This document shows positions 46,791-58,929 of a DNA stretch of 64,000 nt, in pieces; position 1 is the stretch's first letter, and each line of letters opens with the position of its first letter. Source of the stretch: Margaritifera margaritifera (taxonomy: Eukaryota; Mollusca; Bivalvia; Unionida; Margaritiferidae); contig JAQPZY010001684.1 in NCBI GenBank assembly GCA_029931535.1, positions 2,295,001 through 2,359,000 of the forward strand, read 5' to 3'. Both the position numbers and the translations under genes were made by a program. The notes beneath the pieces are model-generated. The model did not search any database and was not told the DNA's origin. It saw only the letters and a program-made list of their open reading frames with translations.

Positions 46791-47430
46791 ATATTAATTA
46801 TGATTCTATTAGTACAGTATTAATTATGATTCTAATTAGGTCTATTATTTATTATTCTATTAGTACTGTATTAATTATCATTATATTAGGACTATTATCG
46901 ATCATTCTATTAGTACTGTATTAATTATCATTCTATTAGTACTGTATTAATTATCATTCTGTAATGACTATATAAATTATAATTCTATTAGGTCTGTATT
47001 AATTATTATTCTTTTTAGACTGTATTATGATTCTATTAGGACTGTATTAATTACCATTCTACTAGTACTGTATTTATTATCATTCTATTACTACTGTATT
47101 AATTATTATTCTTTTTAGACTGTATTATGATTCTATTAGGACTGTATTAATTATCATTCTACTAGTACTGCATTCATTATCATTCTATTAGGACTGTATT
47201 AATTATCATTCTATTAGGACTGTATTAATTGCCATTCTACTAGTACTCTATTAATTATCATTCTATTAGGATTGTATTAATTAACATTTTATTAGGACTG
47301 TATTAATTATCATTCTATTAGTAATGTATTAATTATCATTCTATTAGGACTGTATTAATTATCATTCTATTAGGACTGTATTAATTATCATTCTATTAGT
47401 AATATATTAATTATCATTCTATTAATTATA
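46785..47430. repeat. 26-bp minisatellite, about 25 copies
   Basis: Unit attctattaggactgtatta plus attatc, with variants tagtactg, taggtctg and tttttagactg. The array is strongly AT-rich and irregular in places. Confidence 0.9.
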
Positions 47431-48640
47431 CTTTGTTATACAGTGCTATAAATAAATTGAAAAGATCTAGGTTTCCTAATCACTGCATTAAAGTCAAAAT
47501 GGCTCACCTAAAATATCTATCATTTAATGGGATGCATATTCAGTGTCTAAATGACTCCTCCTCATCCCCTAAGCCTACCTGTAGTGTGCTAAACACGCTG
47601 CAACTTTAAGTTCCTTTTCTTCTTAAAAAATGTTAAAACAAGAAATGGAGTCTTAAGAAGATGGCAAAAGTTTACCAGTGCATATTTATACAGACATAAG
47701 ATGTTCTACTTTTGGTGTGGTGGCATGGTACTCCTAAGGATTTATGCACATATCAAGTTTTATGATTGTTCAAGAAACAAAGTAGAAACAAAACTGGCTT
47801 ATTAAAGGTGTGCTTTAGTTAATGTCATTAATGACAACAACAATGCTCATGATGACTGTGAAGCTGGCAGTCTCCCACACTTTTGTGAAGACTAGTTAAA
47901 AAAAAGGGTCTTATGCAGCCTATACCTCAAATATGTGCTATCTCCAAAAATTACAGTATACCATTTTCCTTGGCTTGACAGACCCTTGTTATCAACTATA
48001 TACAATGAATATATTTGCAGATCAAAAGTTCAACAGACCTTTTCAGTTCATCAAAAGAAAATTTTAAATGAATTTAAATCAATCACTGACATCACTTAAA
48101 TTTGAAGAAAAAAAACCAACAAATGTTTTAAAACAAATTGTGGATTTTTTTGTCCCTGATGATAGTCAGTACCAAAACATTGTACATCATGAAAGTGTAG
48201 ACAGATGAACAGAATAATGGATGGATAGTTCAAAGTATCTTTTGAAAGTTTCTTTTAATGGATGAATATGTTCAATAATTCTATGAGAAAGATGTTCACA
48301 CACACACACACCCTCCAACTGTACAAATACATATATCATTAATCTTTAATTAATGATTCTTACTGTTTGATGGGATATTTTTCAAAAGCATGCAAGTGTG
48401 GCAATTTTAGAGTATGGAATATATAAAGTAATAACATAATCTTACTACTGTATTATAGCATTTAAATTTGTAATTCACCAGGAATGTTAATTGACATCTG
48501 AGCAATGATTACATTTATTGCAGTTAGACATTTAAGAAAAATAAATCTTGGGAAATGTTATGTTAAACTAATGTATACAAGAGGATTAGTGAACAATCTA
48601 CTCATATAAATATATCCTTAACTCTCCCACATCCCACCCC
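47431..48640. other. No gene recognised
   Basis: AT-rich, very CpG-poor. A short (CA)n lies at 48297-48310. Confidence 0.4.
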
Positions 48641-48649
48641 TATCCCAAC

Positions 48650-49420
48650 ATGTAGATGTGTCTATAGTACAAAAATGACCCTAATGTGTACTAAGTTTCA
48701 CAGCAATCCAGTGAAAACTGCAAGAATTGTTGTATTCACAAAATTCTGTCATGTATTGCATCCAGCTGTTAAGTCAAAAAGGGCAATAACTCTTACAAAA
48801 ATCAAGGGAGTACAAAGATTGGTCAATATGTGCATTTTCTGATGATACCCATAATATGTAACAAAAACTGCAAGACAAGTTAAGTTCACAAGATTCTGTC
48901 TTACACTGCATTCAGCTGCAAGTCAAAAAGAGCAATAACTCTAACAAAAATGACAGGAGCACAGTGACTTGTCATATACGCAGCTTCAGATGATGTCCAT
49001 ACGGTGTAACATGTTTCACAGTGATCAATCAAACACTGCGGGACTAGTTGCGTTCACGACATTTTGTCATAAACTGCATTCAGCTTTAAGACAAAAATGG
49101 CAATAACTCTAACAAAAATTGTAGCTGTACTTTGATTTGTGTTGATATGCACATCTTCAGATGATGATCATAACATTTCCCAAGTTTTATGGCGATTCAT
49201 TGAAATCTGTAAGACTATTTGCATTTGCAAGATTCTATCATATACTGCATTCAGCTGCAAGTCAAAAAAGGCTAATAACCTTATAAAAAATGCACAAGCA
49301 TGGTGATTTGTTGATACACGCATCTTCAGGTGATGATCATAATATTTACAAAGTTTCTTGACAACCCATCAAAAACTGCGGGACTAGTTGTGCTGATGAG
49401 ATTGTGTGTCAGACAGAAGA
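48650..49420. repeat. Diverged tandem repeat, about 4 units of about 165 bp
   Basis: Anchor block actgcattcagctgcaagtc followed by aaaaa(g)ggcaataactctaac recurs at about 48755, 48905, 49072 and 49243, each preceded by a gatgat(c/g)ataa and a aaaactgc(g/a)(g/a)gacta block. This is a typical bivalve-type intergenic repeat. Confidence 0.75.
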
Positions 49421-50210
49421 AACGAAGGATGGTCACAAGGACAGATATAAGGAATCATTTCAAGTGTTAAAATGCAAACTTGCGCAATATATATTGAAAC
49501 CAGAGTCCATGTTTGTTAAACTAGCAATATATTTCCCCCAAAAATGTAGCACAGGCTAAAGATGATCAATGACATATGTCCCATACTGCATTTGACCATC
49601 AACTCAATCAAAAACAGCATAAGACATACTGATCTCTCTCAAGTTCAATATAGCTTGTACATCTCTGTTTAATGCAATATAGCTGTTGCTGTGTAGGTCA
49701 AATGTAAAAATCACAAACTGGACTTTACTCAGTGATTCATACTTGTGTCATCTCCAACATTTGCCATGTTTTTATCATTTAAATACTATTCCTTATCAAT
49801 CTGAGATATTTCTCTTGCATGGGAGACTCAACCTCCATCATTGTACAACATGTATCAAAAACAACTTTGTGGAAACATTGACAAAACTAAATATGCCTCA
49901 ATATATTTTCTTGACTTTTGTGATAAAGATTTGTACCCTTAACTTCCAAAATATTCACAGTCGAGTCCGGTCTTGAATTTACCTTTTTAGTTTTCGAATG
50001 ATGGAGGATAGGTCATTTATTAAGCATGCACTTATTATTTACAATTTATAAGTTCTTTTTACTGTAACTGATAAAGTGTGCAATTTGTAATGATGTCAGT
50101 GGAAGGAGACAAACTGTCTATAACATTTATTGGAAAAATTTTCAAGCTACTTTTATCCATCTCCAGCATTCCATTTATTCTGCGCTGTGAAAATGTATCT
50201 TTATAATTGT
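49421..50210. other. No gene recognised
   Basis: The plus frame 49686-49976 has no recognised motif. AT-rich, CpG-poor. Confidence 0.35.
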
Positions 50211-50424
50211 GCGCATCAAATATATCTGCATAAAACATCAGCTGCCTGCAAAAAGCATAGATCCTAATCTACCATCGCACAATGTGCTGGAAGATAAGGG
50301 TCTACTATGTTTCCTTGAAATCACTAGTAGAACAAATCTGTACAACCTGATCTGTTGGCACATTATGGGTCAGCAGATGTGGGTCTACATTGCTTGTAAT
50401 TGGGTGTGCATTATATATAAATAA
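50211..50424. mobile_element. TA-flanked palindromic MITE relic, copy 6
   Basis: Central blocks agatcctaatctaccatcgc, acaatgtgctgg and cacattatgggtcagcagat, with gggtctac(a/t) on both sides, match the interior of copies 1 and 3 in order. Ends are degraded. Confidence 0.55.
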
Positions 50425-50446
50425 ATAAATAGTAGCATCAAAAAGT

Positions 50447-50814
50447 AGCCAGCACAACAGTGTAATGGACAACATAATGTGATAATCACTTACTACAATT
50501 AATATCCTTCTCAGATACAATGATCAGATTTAAGACTCAGCCAGCACAAAAGTGTAATGGACAACATAATGTGATAATCACTGACCAAAATCATACAGTG
50601 TAATGGACAACATAATATGATAATCACTGACCAAAATCATCATCCTTCTCAGATACAATAATCAGATTTAAGACTCAGCCAGCACAACAGTGTAATGGAC
50701 AACATAATGTGATAATCACTGACCAAAATCATACAGTGTGATGGACAACATAATGTGATAATCACTGACCAAAATCATCATCCTTCTCAGATACAATAAT
50801 CAGATTTAAGACTC
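50447..50814. repeat. Composite minisatellite with two alternating unit lengths
   Basis: The block gtgtaatggacaacataat with gtgataatcactgacc repeats five times. It is followed either by aaaatcatac and the next copy, or by tccttctcagatacaat, cagatttaagactc and agccagcaca. This gives a higher-order repeat. Confidence 0.85.
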
Positions 50815-51730
50815 TTGCAAGAATTGATGGATCACAAAAGCAGAGACAGCTGTCTACTCATTAGCACAGTAATTTATGTACAAATCAAAAACTTTCTTAT
50901 GGCAAAACTTTCACTGAACATACAATTAATTCTTGGTAAATACTAAACATTTCATGAAAATCAGATATAAATTTTGAAGTTACGACCATCTGAATTTGTA
51001 TATGTTATACTGTGACAATCATCAAGGTGTCAGAGCTGCTCCAACAAGTTAGGTAACAAGTTTTTAGGGTGGCTGTTATTACACAACAATTACACATAAC
51101 CAGTGGGAACAGTGGTCAGTGAGTCATTTTTGTTGCAATGTGTTAACATTTGACAGACAGTTGGGCAGAGTCAGCAATCGATCAATTAGACCAAAACACA
51201 GGACCTATAAACTTTTCTTTCATTTTCATTTGGAATACACATTTTTATACACGATAAAATTGATGAGAGTCTTAATGACATGAATTGGCTGTCACCATTT
51301 TCGTGTTAGCTGAGAGAGCATAGCACAATCAATGGTTACTAACTATAATTATGTAGAGGGGAGCCATAAAAGTCTACTGTGATACGTGCAAGGTTGCCTA
51401 ATACTGGAATACATTATATAGAAAAATATAATTCAACCAGTATAGTGGCATCCATAACCATACCCATGTTATATATCATGAACTTTGGGACCACTGTACT
51501 TGTGACATTAAAACCTTTAATAACTTTTAATTAGCCAATTTTAAAAAGTTGGTTACAATCCCTCCTGAAATATTTGTTTTTAACATACAGCACACTGAAA
51601 ACTTTCATTCTCCTATGATTCTGAATTGCTAAAGTTTCATGTCACCATAATCTCAGCCATTCAAAAGAAACATGCATATTATTCTGTATAAAATTTTGCA
51701 TCCAATTTTCACATTACTGCTATAATATAG
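50815..51730. other. No gene recognised
   Basis: AT-rich, CpG-poor intergenic DNA 3' of the USP gene. No motif seen. Confidence 0.4.
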
Positions 51731-52325
51731 TGGTTACTGTACTGGTACTGTCCATGCAGGGATGAAGCTGACTGTAATGGTTCTGTCCATACAGGGATGA
51801 AGCTGACTGTAATGGTACTGTCCGTACAGGAATGAAGCTGACTGTAATGGTATTGTCCATGCAGGGATGAGCCTGACACTAATGGTAGTGCCCATGCAGG
51901 GATGAAGCTGACTATAATATTACTCTCCATGCAGGGATGAAGCTGACTGTAATGGTACTGTCCATGCAGGAATGAAGCTGATTGTAAAGGTAATGTCTAT
52001 ACTGGGATGAGCTGATTGTAAAGGTATTGTCTATGCTGGGATGAAGCTGACTGTAATGGTATTGTCCATGATGGGATGAGCTGATTGTAAAGGTAATGTC
52101 TATGCAGGAATGAAGCTGACTGTAATGGTATTGTCCATGCAGGTATTAACCTGACTATAATATTACTGTCCATTCAAGGATGAAGCTGACTGTAATGGTA
52201 CTGTCCATGCAGGGATGAAGCTGATTGTAAAGGTACTGTCCATACAGGGATGAAGCTGACTGTAATGGAACTGTCCATGCAGGGATATATCTGACTGCAA
52301 TGATACTGTCCATCCAGGGGTGAAC
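51731..52325. repeat. 35-bp minisatellite, about 17 copies
   Basis: Unit actgtaatggtactgtccat followed by gcagggatgaagctg. Variants include attgtaaaggtaatgtctat and gggatgagctg. Confidence 0.9.
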
Positions 52326-52928
52326 TTGTCACAAACACAGTCTGGTCTTATTTATCCTATTTCATTTATCCAACTGACATTATGAATGGGCGAAGTTTCA
52401 TGAAAATCATTAAAGATAGGGTTAAACTATTTTTGGTTTACTTGTAAAGGTGTAAGACCTGGCCTGGTTATAATCAGGAAAATAAATGACAAACCAGAAG
52501 CCTATTCAGAGGTTTGTTCACTATCACAGACAGACAGACAAGAAGCTGACCGTGGCCTAGATGTCAAGCTGACCCCCAAATGTTTGGTAAATAAGTGTTG
52601 TACACATCAAGATGTATCCACATACCAAGTAACAAGACTCTGTGGTCAACTGTACTTGAGAAACTGACCACATAAAAATCTACAATGATGGACCTAAGGA
52701 AATTAAAAATGTATGGATGGATGGATAGACATGCACACAAATGCCAAACTTATCTCTATGTTGAGCTACTGGCAAGGCAGAATTGACAAAAATAACACAG
52801 CTCAGTTAATCTTCCTTTTATATCCCAACCCAGTCTTTAAATTCAACCTGCTTTTTCCTACTATTGGGTTTATCAACCATTATAAATGGCAACCATGTGT
52901 CTGATTAATAAAACTAGACTGTATTTGA

Positions 52929-53015
52929 CATGTTGCAAAATGGAATGAACAACTGACATGTCAAAAACTGGAATGAACAACTGACATGTCACAAACTGGA
53001 ATTGATGACTGACAT
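52929..53015. repeat. About 28-bp tandem repeat, 3 copies
   Basis: Unit gacatgtcaaaaactggaat plus gaacaact, three copies with small changes. Lies about 90 bases beyond the stop codon of the USP exon, in the likely 3' UTR. Confidence 0.8.
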
Positions 53016-53105
53016 CTCCAAACAGAGTTATTCTGGGAAAGTTTTTGTACCATTCAAGTCCCCTCTTGTTTTTACTGTTGACTTTTAAAATGGGTTAAGT
53101 GTTGG

Positions 53106-53276
53106 CTATTGCAGAACACACATCTTCTTAAAGTCTGATTCAAACTCATCATCTATCTCCTGAATATCTGGTTCATGTCCTGTAGTGTCTGGCATCAGAT
53201 GATGAAAGTTTATACCCTCTTGCTCATAAAAGAGAATGTATGCTGCATTTGTATCCATCTGGTCTACATTTACCTC
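53106..53276 (-). CDS. USP32: USP32-like ubiquitin-specific protease, terminal coding exon
   Basis: On the minus strand a polypyrimidine-poor but valid acceptor (cattatag) precedes GAG at 53276. The frame continues for 56 codons to TAG at 53108-53106. It reads EVNVDQMDTNAAYILFYEQ, the last beta strand of the USP catalytic fold. Then comes a short linker, an acidic DDEFESDFKK and a C-terminal Cys-Val-Leu-Gln. The CVLQ ending is the CAAX-like prenylation signal known at the end of USP32, which anchors that deubiquitinase to Golgi/endosomal membranes. It joins in phase 0 to the exon at 61072-61164. USP enzymes remove ubiquitin from proteins; the USP32 branch also has N-terminal EF-hand and DUSP domains, which would lie outside the window. 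Codons are intact and the exon seems functional. The close relative USP6 is primate-specific, so USP32 is the better name. Confidence 0.9.
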   Translation of the reverse strand, partial: EVNVDQMDTNAAYILFYEQEGINFHHLMPDTTGHEPDIQEIDDEFESDFKKMCVLQ

Positions 53277-53314
53277 CTATAATGAAAAAAAAGTATTTGG
53301 AATCAACATAAAAA

Positions 53315-53710
53315 TCATTATCATCATCATCATCATCGCCACTACCACTAGTGCCATCACAATGACAATACACCACCATTATGATCATCATCACCACCAC
53401 TGCTACCACTAGTGCCATCACTATGAGCAAGCCACAACCACTATCATCATGACTGCCACTACTGCCATCACTATGACCAAGACACCACCATCAACATCAT
53501 CAATTCCACTGCCACTACTGCCATCACTATGTCCAAGCCACCACCATGATGATGATCATCATCATCATTACCACTACAATTACTGTCATCACTATGACCA
53601 AACCACCACCATTGTCATCATCATTAACAACAAAACTATCTATCATCATTTTCATCACAAATCAATATTCCATGCTCACAGAGATCATCATTATCAATAT
53701 CATCAACATT
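53315..53710. repeat. ATC/ACC trinucleotide-rich minisatellite
   Basis: Blocks of catcatcat and accaccact alternate with a larger unit containing gccatcactatgacca at about 53370, 53420, 53465, 53520 and 53590. Translated frames read as His- or Thr-rich sequence on plus and Asp-rich on minus; these are repeat artefacts inside the intron. Confidence 0.85.
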
Positions 53711-53752
53711 ATATATATATATACATACACATGCACACACACACACACACAC
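53709..53752. repeat. (TA)n and (CA)n microsatellites
   Basis: Short TA run followed by CA repeats. Confidence 0.9.
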
Positions 53753-54119
53753 TGGCAGACCTAAAAATAATAACCACTTTTTAATACTCCTTTTAAAGGC
53801 CAAATTGGCTGGGTTTTTAAATGAAAATACTTATACGCAGAACAATATGATGTGAACAAATCTGCACCAATCTCAAGATGTCATATCATAATAAATCCCT
53901 CCTCCCTCCCACCAAAATTGTTCAAGTTAACAAAAGTGCAGAAGACTGATAAAGATGAGCACATAAATGGCATGAAAATCTAGCCACAATCTACCAATGC
54001 ATACGAATATATCTACCAATTACATTTGTCCCTCTTAAGTGGTTTTAGTGTGATTATGCTAACAAGCTAATCTAAAAGGTATGGTTGGCAGGTTTTTAAA
54101 GATACTTTCAGCACATTTT

Positions 54120-54264
54120 TGGCCATATCATGTCATATGGGAGCCAAGTGCCTTTCCCATAGACACACCGAAGCAGCCAACTTGGGCTGGCCTGGGTGGG
54201 TATTGAACCTGTGACCCTTGAATTATGAGTCTGATGCTGTTTCATCTGAGCTACTGTTGCTCCC
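54120..54264 (-). mobile_element. tRNA-derived SINE (minus), Met-like head
   Basis: The minus strand begins gggagcaacagtagctcagatg, with a box A (agtagctcagatg), then agactcataattc at the anticodon position (CAT, Met-like) and box B ggttcaatacc. The body follows to about 54120, with gctgcttcggtgtgtc and aaaggcacttggctccc. The whole tRNA-like part is readable. The spacing of A and B boxes is normal and both are near consensus. Confidence 0.65.
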
Positions 54265-54411
54265 TTCTATGAAGGGTGAATAGAAGCAAAGATGCCCCCA
54301 CTGCACCTGCAGTGGAGTTAAAAACATGGTCAGTATGCCCTTTACTTTCTCGTGACATTGTCTTCAAGTCTATATGTCCATCATATGATCAAAAATACAC
54401 AGAAATTATCA

Positions 54412-54513
54412 ACAGTATTTATCCCCTGGAAACACTATACAGATTACAAGGGCTAAAATGTTACAGTATTTATCCCCTGGAAACACTATGCAGATGACAA
54501 GGGCTGAAATGTT
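54412..54513. repeat. 51-bp direct duplication
   Basis: Two adjacent 51-base units starting acagtatttatcccctggaa, differing at about three positions. Confidence 0.9.
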
Positions 54514-56749
54514 ACAGAAAAAGTATGAACAAATCTGCATGAAGTCCTTTAAAATTTTTTTACTATAACTTACTTATACACAAAAATAGGCCATATGCAT
54601 CACTCTGCAAAGGACCTATGCCACATTAGGCCAATAAGCAAAACTGTAGCAGTTTAGGAAGCCTGAATCACTTGGAAAATATAAAGAATAATATGTATAA
54701 TATAGGAATATTTTTTATGGATTCTGAGTGTAGTTTGCCAATGCTTTTGGTAAAATGTTATCAGTTTGTTGCAATGTTCTGACCAGTTTCATAATGCAGA
54801 TTTGCTTTGTACACCTCTCCCTCAATAACTCATGCATAACGGGGTAAAAAAAACATAGACTGCAGCATAAGCAAGGGCACAAGTTACTTAGGAACATCTG
54901 AAAAATTAAGAATGGGATGGACATCGATTGTGCAAAGTGGAAGGTTAAATGGTTAAATAATCATGTTGGGAATAAATGTCAATAAATAGCTTTTTCTAAT
55001 GAAGTTGTTCACTTTTCTGTATAGGTTACTTTTTATTCAAGATAACCAATCTCTGAAGATCATTAACAACATTACTCCAAGCGGTTTTAACACACATCAC
55101 ATGTGTACCAGCAAAAATATTGTGTATTTTGTCACTGCTTTTTGCATGTAAATGTGGATACATTTTAGTGTTGTTGTTGATTCAGAACAAAACAAGATTC
55201 TTTTTAAAAAATGATAGTTTAATTCGAGAAACAAGGTCAAAACTTGATTTTTACTGTTCTATTAGTAAACTACTGATGCTGTGATTTCATTGCATGTAAT
55301 GGCAAAATTTCTGCTCATTCAACCTTTGAGTGCCAATTCAGAAATTTTCACTAATAACTTTTGAACTCACTTCTTCATAATGAACCCTATCTGTGAAACT
55401 AAGCTTTTCATGCATCGAGTACGCCTTTCACTTGGTTCCCCTGCTATCCTTATCACATTTGCGAATGAGTAGGATAAACCACTGATTAATGTTAGATACT
55501 TTAATTATGTTACTTACATATTATTATTTTAAAAAATGTTAGATTCCTCAATTAAAATGAGTTGACTTGACACATGACCATGACTGTTAGCTCGTACACA
55601 GGTAGGATTTTAATGCCTTTTTAACTTTTTTTAATTCTATCCTCATTACTTGATTTGATACAAAAGACGTAATTAATGTGATAATACAAAGGAGGTCTAC
55701 TTTTAATTGATCGGAACAATGCAACAAACACTTCCACAGTCAGCATCTAATTAGGTTCTCATGGAAATACTTGCAGGCATTGCTGTCAATTGACACTTTT
55801 CACATTTGAATACAAGAGAACACATCATATTTATGATGATTACACTGATAAAACTATAACACGAATTTCACTTGACAAGACTTATTTAATTGGTATTTAT
55901 TTCTTAAAGTGTTGTCACCAATAGGCATTACTAATATTATTATTTACATTATATTGCAAATTTTGTTTAAAGAAAATTTTATAAAATATATGACTTCTTA
56001 TTAAAAGTTGCAAATTACATCAAGTTGATTAAAATTTCTGGACACTAACTGCCATTTTTGATGATAAGATGAGTGATATAACAAGGTTTAATTTACCAAT
56101 TTTAACTGCGATTTTGTTCATATTCAAGAAATAGGGACCAATTTTGGGCGTATTTTTTATAACAAAAAATTAAATCTACCCCTGACCCTGCATTATAAGC
56201 AGTTTTGCTAATTACCTGGATGCACTAAAACGATGTGTACTACCATCTGAGTCAGCCATATTAAAACAACACATACAATAATGTACTTTCAAAAATTATA
56301 AGGCAAGGAGAGTAGATGTAAAATGAGAGTTTGGCCTCTGGCCTCATCCAGAGGTTGAGGCCAAACCCTCAGGGGCCTAAAAATGTTGTCCTACACCAGC
56401 CAGCTGATGCGCTTGCCAGCCATTACATCTACACAGTGTGATTAGTCCTTTCTTGACATTTACTGTCACATGTAGGCGCTCGTCACACTTGTGACAAAAC
56501 GACAGAAAATTCTGTCAGCAACATTCTGTCTAAGAGAAAGAAAAGTCCACACACAGCTTATCCACACAGAATGTGCTGATATTTACAAGCTGGATGTTTA
56601 CTGGACGTTTACTCTGTGTGAGAGAATGTCAGCATGCCCCAATGACTGTAATGTACACACAGACTGTCCTAATTTCTGACATCAGACAGTTGTTTACTAC
56701 CAGCCTGCTCAAGCGTTTATTACTTTCTTGTTAGCAGAAACAAAGTAAC
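54514..56749. other. Intron sequence, no element recognised
   Basis: AT-rich and CpG-poor. The inverted pair ggcctctggcctc... / gaggttgaggcc near 56333-56366 forms a local hairpin. CpGs become more common after about 56475, close to the Polinton-like relic. Confidence 0.4.
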
Positions 56750-56774
56750 AGTAAAGTGTGTGGCTAAGACCATA

Positions 56775-56827
56775 GCAGACTGTCTTTGGAGACAGAGTTG
56801 GTCTGCTTGGAGATGCAGCTTCCAGCT
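56775..56827 (+). repeat. Terminal inverted repeat, left
   Basis: Matches the reverse complement of 60490-60548 with only a few mismatches (cttggagatgcagcttcc versus catggagaggcagattcc). Confidence 0.85.
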
Positions 56828-56884
56828 GCGACAAGTGCAACACTGAAAGGTAGAATCCTTAGAGACATTAGGGTCAGTCCAACC

Positions 56885-56926
56885 CCTCGCCGATTTAGAA
56901 GAGATCCTGAATTAACTTCGGCGAGG
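56885..56926. repeat. 9-bp perfect inverted repeat, 24-base loop
   Basis: cctcgccga and tcggcgagg lie just inside the left inverted repeat of the Polinton-like relic. It may be part of the terminal structure; function unknown. Confidence 0.6.
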
Positions 56927-57229
56927 CAAAATGTGCACAGGTTGCTTTTATTATCGACACATTTCTGCAGCTAACTGCTGAAGTTAAGGCCATACCAAAT
57001 GGTAGCAATGGCATGTGATATGGCTGTTGTTCTGCGCAAGGCACTTGAAGCGCAGAAAAAACAAGCAGAAAAATAGCTGGCTTTCCACCTCAGCATTTTT
57101 TGCTGCTTCAAAGTGGCAAGTTAAGATGGGTGCAATGCATTATATGGTGGGGGTGCGTTTGGAAGGGCCTCTGTTCTGCTTGCACTTGTTGGTCTGCAGG
57201 CATTGTTTTTGATGTTACAGTCAACATGC

Positions 57230-57720
57230 AGCTTAGGTTGAGGTACCAAGATTTTTTTTGAGATTCTCGAGGGCTTCAGCTTTGCTGCGGCTATCAGTTT
57301 GTTTTTTTTGCAACCTCACTGATAACCTCTGAATTGAAGGCTTTTGAGTTTTTGATTGAATTTTCTCTTTGAGTGCTGTGTACTTTTCATACTTATCGAG
57401 TAAGAGCCTGAATTTGTCTTCTGATATTGTGTTGTCTTTAAGTACCTATGATATCAGGTCTGTGATATTGTTTAGTTATGGTTCTCCAAGGATATGGATG
57501 TCATTATGTGTTTTAGCCTTTCTTACCCAGTGCTTGGAGATATGATGGCCGGCAAGGGAAATCAAGATGGAGGTCACAGCGGCTCTTTTGAGTCTGCCAG
57601 AGATGGAAGCAGCTATGATGGTGGTCAATATAGCAATTCCAGCCACTTCTGTGCCAACAGACATGCCTTGTAGTCTGTCATCTATGGTGTCAATAATATT
57701 AACAGCAAGTTATTACTTGT
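57230..57720 (-). pseudogene. Small predicted membrane/coiled-coil protein of the Polinton-like relic
   Basis: The minus strand from 57710 reads AVNIIDTIDDRLQGMSVGTE, a hydrophobic helix-like VAGIAILTTIIAASISGRLK, then RAAVTSILISLAGHHISK. After stops in the same frame come LNNITDLIS, VLKDNTISEDKFRLLLDKY and KYTALKEKIQSKTQ. The pattern (membrane-like helix, then an EF-like DNxIS-DxF-xLL segment, then a Lys/Glu-rich coil) resembles small proteins encoded near the polymerase in animal Polinton-like elements, as I remember them. The role of such proteins is unknown to me. Two in-frame stops (about 57477 and 57447) break it. Confidence 0.4.
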
Positions 57721-57977
57721 TTTGGAGATGATGATGGTCCTCAATTTCAGCCTGCAGGTTTCAAGTCTTCAAGTCTGCAGACCCTTTCGAGGCAAAAGTT
57801 GTGTGGGCCACTAACGTTGAGTGCTGGGTAGAGAGCCATGTTTAAAGTTTCTTTATAAGAAGCACAATACTGAACTTTAATATGTCAGTCAGGGGGCCCA
57901 TAAGATGCTTTCAAACTTGCAGATCTTTATCGGGTGAAAATCTTGTGGGTCTTGGAGCTTTGTGTGTAGCAACATTA

Positions 57978-58850
57978 TTATAATTCCTCTATAAGGAGTG
58001 TGATATGATAGTTTAACTGATCTGCAAGGGGTGAAATGTCAGCTCCTCTGTGGACACACACCTTTAACCTGTCACCATGGTGTACTGGCAAGACAGTGAT
58101 GATGTCGAAGAATATGTCAGTTTCCTTGATATCTTTAGATCCAGTAATGATACGGTCTTCGATATGCCCACCAACATGCTTGTCAAGAGTCATGATGACT
58201 TCAGTCTGCAGTTTCAGCGATTGTTTGTTTTTCTGGCTGATTACTGTGATGTGGCAGAGCACCATGTCTCTTAGTGTGACAAGTGATTGTGGGATATACA
58301 TACCCCAAAAGGAAAGGTCACTTTAGAAGGTGTTTCAACAAATACTACATTGGCATTATAGTAGCAATTGTGCACAAGATCCACTGAGGGCAGTATGTTT
58401 GGTTTTCATGCCAACAGCAAATGCGCAATTACCCCTAGTTGACCGCAGGATGGCCTAGGGTGCTCAGGGTGGTTCCAGTGCTCAATGTCTATCTGATTTG
58501 CATCCTTGTTCCACCCCAATCTAAACCAGTATGTGTCAACCCCAAGTTGGTGCAGACACTTTTGCCAGTGGTTTGTATTCCTTGTCAATGTCAACTTGTT
58601 TTGTGAGTTGCACCAGTACTATGTTGTCAATCTCAGAACTGGCAGGCACCAATGATTTGAGTTCCTTGATGTCTGGTTGCACCCCCATGGGTTTATTTGC
58701 CCTTTGTTTCATGAGTTCTATTTGCAAAAACAGAAGATGGCCAGAGTGGATGAAAGCTCCGAAGCTTTTGTGATTATGGTGAGATCTTACACTGGATAAT
58801 GTCTCGGGCAGCAAGCATGGAGGCAAAGCTGACCACCATACTTTCATGAC
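57978..58850 (-). pseudogene. Unidentified remains inside the Polinton-like relic
   Basis: Long minus-strand frames at 58301-57978 and 58847-58536 overlap open plus-strand frames (58036-58326, 58077-58274, 58531-58773), so the coding strand is unclear. GC content and CpG are higher than in the host intron, which suggests former coding sequence of the element. I recognise no domain. Confidence 0.3.
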
Positions 58851-58929
58851 AGCAGGGTGGGGGGGTCGCTGCTGTCACTATGGGTATGTGCAACACCACT
58901 TACATGGTTCAAAAGCGTGGCTTAGGTCT

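Noticed and set aside
53224..53784. His-, Thr- and Asp-rich frames
   Set aside because: Trinucleotide-rich intron repeat. The real coding part here is the USP exon on the minus strand, in a different frame from the Asp-rich reading.
58036..58326. Plus-strand frames over the Polinton-like relic as host genes
   Set aside because: The recognisable polymerase blocks on both sides are on the minus strand; the plus frames are probably shadows.
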